Assembly (NCBI GenBank): GCA_037013685.1
Contig: CM072886.1
Coordinates: forward strand, 69,901,859 to 69,965,858
Length of the DNA stretch: 64,000 nt
From: Acridotheres tristis
Taxonomy: Eukaryota; Chordata; Aves; Passeriformes; Sturnidae
Reading direction: 5' to 3'
Both the position numbers and the translations under genes were made by a program. This document shows positions 58,121 to 64,000 of the stretch, in pieces (the first letter of the stretch is position 1; each line of letters starts with the position of its first letter). The notes beneath the pieces were generated by a model. That model saw nothing but the letters and a program-made list of their open reading frames with translations, did not search any database and was not told the DNA's origin.

Positions 58121-61100
58121 CTAATAGGAGGAAAAACTGTAACAATCGTCTCCTATGTCTAAGTGCTGTGTTGTCAATGACCGGCAAAGTTATTGCATGA
58201 ACTCTGCTGTGGAGGTGGAAAGTATTAGGAGAAACTGATTCTGCTGAGCACTTAAGCATGTGCCTAACTTAAGTTTTGCAGCTAAATTTACTTCTTGAGT
58301 CTGCTAAACTTTAAAGTTCAGGCCCTTTTTACAGAAAATGGTACAATAATTAAAAGGAGACACTAAGTTTTGCTTTGAACAGTGGATGACACATCTGAAA
58401 TGTGATATAGATGTGTACAGAAGATGGAGGTGTTTTGTTTTTAAATCACTGTTACAAGACTTGAAGGAGGAAGGAAGACTTGAAGGAATTATGAAGCAAA
58501 AGAATGGTAGACAATGTACATGTAGTTTGCATTAAAAGTTTAGTTTATTTCTCAGCTTCTTGTTCTATCAGGCTGGTGTCTGCTTTAATGGATTTCTTTG
58601 ACAAGAAGATACCAGTGTGGCCATTACTGTGAAATAGTGTACTAGAAACTCTAGTTCCAGAGTTTCTTTCTGTTCCAGAGAGGTTCATTCAAAACAGTTT
58701 TTGTCAATAAAAGGGCAGAATTTGTCCCCAAAGTGTAGCTCAAAGGTGGTGCGCAGTTTTAAGTCACCCAGTTTTCTTTTTTTTTTTTTTTTGGTGTCTG
58801 TGGCTTGTATTAGACAGACAGATATTTCTTCTATAAAAGCTCTGAACATCACCAGAAATGGAAAATCTACTGTATCTGTTGGTATTTTTTCCCCACTGGT
58901 TACTAGTGTTGTTTGTTCTTTTAATTTTGCTGTTTCAAGCCATTCATTTCCATTAAGCTGGTTCTCAGTTAATACAGTCCCTCGGTAGGTATTGTATAGT
59001 CATTTTTTATCTTTTCTTTCCTGATAAGCAGAGCAGACAGAACCCTTATTTTCCTTAGCTGCACATCTTCTTCCCAAAAGAGAAAAGATGCTTTTTGGCC
59101 AGTCACTTGTGCCTTTTCTGATGTCCCACAGCTGTATGTGTTAAAGTATGAGGCAGCATGGATGCACAAGTCTGGCCCAAGGAATTCATGCAGACTCATG
59201 GAAGAAAACTTTTGCTCAATGGCCACACTACACTGAGCAGCTTCTTCAGCGATTGTCTGAAGCAGCTCTCTGTAGGTGTGGGATGGACATCAGGAAAAGC
59301 CCTTCATTGCAGGTGCCAAAGTAGACACCAAATGAAGCTGAAAAGTTCAGACTATACAAATGTCTTCCCAAAGTTTCACTTCTGAGCTAATCACTGTGTG
59401 TATTTTCAGAAGCATACTTTTCTACACTTGCAATGTGAGATGCACTTAAATGGGGGGGGGTTTACACTTGAGCCCACAACACTACCTCACTTCTTCCATC
59501 CTCTATGATTTGCCTTTTCCTAATGGATTGATGCTTAAAATCCATTTCAGAGGATGAGAAAAAAAGAAAAAAAAATTCTGTAATTCAGAGAGTGATAATA
59601 AACTGTTAAAGAATAATGGAGGGAATGAAAACAAGGTAAAGGCAGGGAACTGCTCTCCACTGAATGCTGCTGCCATTTGACTTTTGAGAAGTGATTGTAA
59701 CTTCTTACAGCTTCAGTCGTTAAATAAAAAGCTGAAATGCTTCTCAAGAGTAGGAAACTTGAAAAGCACCAGCAAGTCCCCTGTCCACAAGATTTTTGTA
59801 TTTCAAATTGTTTTGTATAATTGCCCATCTCCTAACAGTAAGATGAAATGGTGTGGTGCTAGAGGGTCAAGTGTAACTGTGTAAACCATTATTTTATTTT
59901 TCCCTCTTAACTCTGACCAGTTTCATATGTTTAGCAGATAGAAAATTTCTTCATTTTCAGATGTATGATTGCTTAGCAAATTTCAGCATATTTGGCCTCA
60001 CCAAAGTACCCCAGTGGAATTGTTAGCTCATGATTTAACATTACTTTTGTCATTCCTATATATAATTTCACTTTTCAGCTGCAAGAAGACTGAAGTCTTA
60101 TTCATAAATATTTTCATTAAAATTGATTGAATTTGTCAGATAGGCTATTCTGGGGGAGGAACCCACAACTGTTCTTTTTTTCTTCTTTGACCCAGAAATT
60201 GCTTGAAAAAACAAACTTTTAAAATAATACCTACATTCCAGTTACTGCAATTAATGAATTTTAGGCTTTTCTCAATAAAATGTAGATGATAACTGTGTTT
60301 TTACAAGTGGGCTATTTTCCCTTTTTTTGCTGCATAAGTGTGGGCTAGGAAGATTGCCTGAAGCAATTTTATTTTCATTGTCTTCAGAATGAAAAACAAA
60401 AGGTAAAAAAATCCTGTTTCCTTTATTCAAACTGCAGTGGCTTTCTGTGCATGGGATGTCTAAAAGCAGTGGCTGTGAATGTTCCTGTTAATACCAGGAG
60501 TTGTGTAGAATGTGAAATGTGAGCACAGTCCTTTACAACCAAGGAGGGGAAGCCTCTTCAATTTGCCTTGGTAAAAATTAACATTGCGCTTGTGCTAATC
60601 AGTGGAACAGCTGTAGCTTATAACTAGGCAGCTTGTGCTGCTATTTTGTAAGGATGAGGGGGTCTCTGGTTTACTGATAAAGTCAGTCCTTCTTTGCTTC
60701 AGAGTGTGATCTGTTCTCCGAGGTAAAGATTCTCTTGCAAGATCCATTGACTTGAGTTGGGTACAACTAGATGAATAGAGAACAAGACTGAGATCTGTGT
60801 GAATCCAACAGATCTGTGAATATTTTTAATATGAAGATGTACAGAGCATTGAATAGAATTGTAGCTGATTTGATTGGGGATTTTTACTGAATTTACATAA
60901 AATTCATTATGTTATTTGTAGACCCTAAGTTTGCTTTGTAGGATTTCAGTTTCTGGAGGATTATTTAACAGCAGTAGTAAGAGAACCTTGGTCTCTAAGA
61001 TTGTTGTAAACATCGTTGCTAATAAAGTTTCCCAGAAAAGACTTCAGGCATAGTTGTTACTTGCTAAAACAATTTGGAAAGATCAAAAGGCAAATCCTGA

Positions 61101-62006
61101 TCATCTGTCTCCCTACTTCAAAGACTCTGATTATACAGGCTACATATTTAAATGAAATAAGTGGTTCACTTGTAAAAAGTTTCTTTTTGGTGGAGTTTGT
61201 AAAGCCCTGTAAGAGCTCAGGGAGTTGTTCATATGCATCATCTACCACTGTGCATTGTCTTTGATGAGGATGGTATTGCAACAGAAATTTCTGTGACCTG
61301 TACATCCACCGTGCTTCTCTCCCTTCCTGCCCACTCCCCACATCGCAGATTCACGTTCTTTCTGGGGCTCTAAGATGAAATCAGCTGCATGCTCCAGCTG
61401 TGCATATTTCTCTATCCATCAGGGAGGGACCAGGCTTACAGCTTAGAGGACCTTTTCTTCACCTGCCTGCTACAGGTGGCAAAGGGGGCACCAACTTGCA
61501 CCCAGAGTCTTGCTAACTAAGTATATTTCCCTTTGCCTCAATCATCACTGCATTCCTCAAAAGGATTTCAAAGCCTTTCCTGAATAAGGGTGTAAGTGAT
61601 TTGCCTGTGACTTGCAATATTTTGTACTTGAATGTGTCAGTCGTGTCGTTTTGTTGCTCTTTACAGCACCTTTGTGGAGGGACTATTTATTCTATTACTG
61701 AGAGATGTAAAGGATGAAATTGTCACTGTGGGCCAGGGCTCGGGATGTCTGTGGGAGGGCAATGATGCCTCATCCAGTGGGTGCCTGAGTCTGTGGCTTC
61801 GATATCATCCTTGCAAGCCTGCTGCAGTTCTCTTGCCATGCCTGAGAGGGTCTTCAGGGGAGAAAAAAACTTGGCTGTGCTGGCTGGGCACTGACACCCT
61901 CATCACCTTTTCCTGTGGAGACTTGGAAAACAATGATCAAGAAGACTGGGGACTCTACTGTAAGAAACCAGAGTCCAAACAGTGTGTTGCTTGTACACCT
62001 CTTTAG

Positions 62007-62020
62007 AATAAATAAATAAA
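62007..62020 (+). terminator. Three overlapping AATAAA hexamers
   Basis: AATAAATAAATAAA gives hexamers starting at 62,007, 62,011 and 62,015, directly after the TAG of a 124-codon open frame. Whether it is used is unknown. Confidence 0.45.
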
Positions 62021-63594
62021 ACCTTCCACTTCAAGCAGACATTTCAAAAATAATACATTAGCAAAAGACAGGCTCTTGAGCTGACAAATTGTGAACTTTC
62101 ACTGGTGGCAGAAGCAGCTCATACATCAGTGGTCGAGAAGTGATGCAGCAGTGATGGGTGGGTAAGTGTTTGTCACTGGAGGTAGCTTGTTACTTATTTA
62201 AAAATGGGGATGGTGGCCAGAGGAACCCATGGGACCCCACTGTTGCAAGCTCAGCCAACATTTCTATAAAAAAATAAAGTTACTTCCCTGCAGGTTTCCT
62301 CCTTCAGTCATTTACTCTGTCAGAACAGTTCTGATATGGTGACCAGTTTTTGCTGCCAACTAGAATTACAATTCAAATATTGCAGCTGTTTCCAGAGGGA
62401 TACCTGAACTGACAAACAAAAAGCAGCCATTTCTCAATCCAGCAGCATTTGAAAATGCTGATAGTATTCTGTATCCAATTATAAATTTATTTATATTAAA
62501 AAAAATTAAATTCTGTAAGATAACAATTTTTAATGATCTCATTAAGTCATCCAAAATTGCTGCTCTTGCCTTTTGTTCTTGTGATGAAAAACATTGTCAA
62601 ATATATAAGTGTCTTTAAATTTTATCATTAAGAAAAAATAAATGTCATACCTTTTTGAAGGAAAAAAAATAAATCATTTTTTCCCTTATCCTTGATGTTT
62701 AAAATTTCTATCATTTAATGCTGTTGTCTGCTTCCTTCTTCCAAAACCCAAACATTTTAACTGGGTATTCCACCTGTCAGAATGTGTCAGATTTTACAAC
62801 CAATATCCCATCTCAGTTGATGTCTGTACATTAACAATCAAAATCAATCTATATGTTATTGCTTTCTGGTTTTTGAACCAGGACTTGACCAGACATCCAA
62901 AATAGTGTGACACTTCCAACCTTATAAAACCTCAAAACTTTCAGAGAACTCAATGGCTTTAGCCCAAAAGATTTTCAAGGCTTCCCGTTCCCTTTGCTCC
63001 CATTGGTTATATTTTATTTCTGCTTATATTTATTATTTTTCAACATTTTCATTGTTTTTTTGTTCTTAATATGATCTGTAGCACTACCATGTTCTATTTC
63101 CCTGACCCTTCTGCTTAGCAGATAGAGCATCAACTCCTTGCTCACTGAGACTAGAAAATAAATGACCTTGAACTCTTTGCTCTTGCAAGTCATACCTCAA
63201 CACTTACATCAAAAAACAAGTGCCCACAGCAAGAACAAAAGCCTTGCTGCACATCCATGGAAATAAAATACTGCATCTTTCCAGCACAATTTCAGGGATT
63301 CTGTCAGACATTTTAAGAGAGGCTGTGAATTCTTGAGGCATGCAGTGATGTACTTTTTGCAGCTTCTGTTGTGAATTTATGCAATTGGATTACGTTTGGC
63401 ATCTATTTCAACTGAAAGCTTATAAATGGACATTTATATGTGTAACTGAGGAGGAGAGAGATGTAAGAAAAGGCAGAAGAGATGCCTAAAACACTAGAAA
63501 AAACCTTATTTCAGCACTGGCTGCCGAGAAGCAGATTGATTTGGATAGAGAAATGTTAACTTCAAATACAGACTGAAAAATATGAGGTTTCATT

Positions 63595-63647
63595 GTAATA
63601 TAAAATACAATTGTAACATAAAATACAATTTTAACATAAATACAATT
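63595..63647. repeat. Three-copy 17-18 base tandem repeat
   Basis: GTAATATAAAATACAATT, GTAACATAAAATACAATT and TTAACATAAATACAATT follow one another without gaps. It is a minor AT-rich minisatellite. Confidence 0.85.
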
Positions 63648-64000
63648 CTGTGCCATGTGCTTGTGATAATGATGGCTTTTAAAAATGCATTCAGAGTTGA
63701 CTTTTCTAGGAAATCTTATTGGTAAGATATAGCAAATCTATTAGAAGTGAGATGATTAAACTTTAATGTCTTAGAGATACACAGGTGAGATGTCATCTAG
63801 TAAAGTTGGAATAGTTTTCTAGATTTTAATCAGGAACATAGTTGAATATATGTGTTCAGTGTAAATGCAGTTATGTATATATTTATTTACTTTATGAAAC
63901 ATCTGAAGTTTTCACTTATTGCAACATGGTACCTTTTTACCAAAGAAAGAAAAAGGCTTCTCTGTGTTCTTTTTTTACAAGGTATTTAGAGATTGGTTTT

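Larger units (their letters stand above)
58121..64000. other. Intergenic region downstream of DROSHA
   Basis: 5.9 kb, AT-rich. No conserved protein domain, tRNA or transposon family is recognised. It contains a second AATAAA at 58,706-58,711, a poly-T near 58,776-58,792, a G9 run at 59,452-59,460, an unexplained 124-codon open frame at 61,632-62,006 that ends at three overlapping AATAAA hexamers, and a small tandem repeat at 63,595-63,647. In mammals the next gene on this side is CDH6, in the opposite orientation. No part of it is seen here. Confidence 0.75.

Noticed and set aside
58121..64000. Part of CDH6, the expected downstream neighbour
   Set aside because: No cadherin-like coding sequence or recognisable exon is visible on either strand.
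1..64000. CRISPR arrays, tRNA genes, rRNA genes or a novel multi-gene system
   Set aside because: No regularly spaced direct repeats, cloverleaf-type sequences or rRNA motifs were seen; the window is explained by one large gene, its introns and common avian repeats.

Overview
The window comes from a vertebrate nuclear genome, almost certainly a bird and probably a neoavian one. AT-rich introns separate short exons with GT-AG junctions. The interspersed repeats are CR1 LINEs plus one LTR of a type I recognise from neoavian endogenous retroviruses. No prokaryotic features (operons, Shine-Dalgarno sites, CRISPR arrays) are present.

One gene fills positions 1 to about 58,120 on the plus strand: the 3' part of DROSHA, the nuclear RNase III of the Microprocessor. 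I placed 26 coding exons between 1,826 and 57,823. Spliced, they give one uninterrupted frame of 845 codons plus a TAA stop. If the first residue is numbered 530, the frame ends at 1374, the length of human DROSHA as I recall it, and every known zinc ligand and catalytic residue falls on its human number. Residues 1-529 (the Pro-rich and Arg/Ser-rich N-terminus and the start of the central domain) lie to the left of the window.

Layout: 1-1,825 is the end of an upstream intron. 1,826-24,319 holds ten exons of the central (platform/PAZ-like) domain. 28,720-41,357 holds seven exons that start at the end of the central domain and cover RNase III domain a. 42,419-51,816 holds five exons covering the inter-domain linker and RNase III domain b. 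51,931-57,823 holds four exons with the double-stranded RNA-binding domain and the charged tail. A short 3' UTR follows, with AATAAA at 58,099. The rest, to 64,000, is intergenic, and I recognise no gene there. The transcribed product binds pri-miRNA hairpins together with DGCR8. RIIIDa cuts the 3' strand and RIIIDb the 5' strand at the base of the hairpin.

Mobile elements: CR1 fragments at about 22,095 (minus), 26,860 (plus), 43,770 (plus, older) and 45,809 (minus), and a solo antisense LTR at 40,279-40,868, all intronic. I found no new biological system. The second-look items are modest: a frame-breaking pseudoexon candidate with a long pyrimidine tract, a cluster of U1-site-like repeats, an antisense LTR promoter inside the gene, and two unexplained open frames that end at AATAAA signals.
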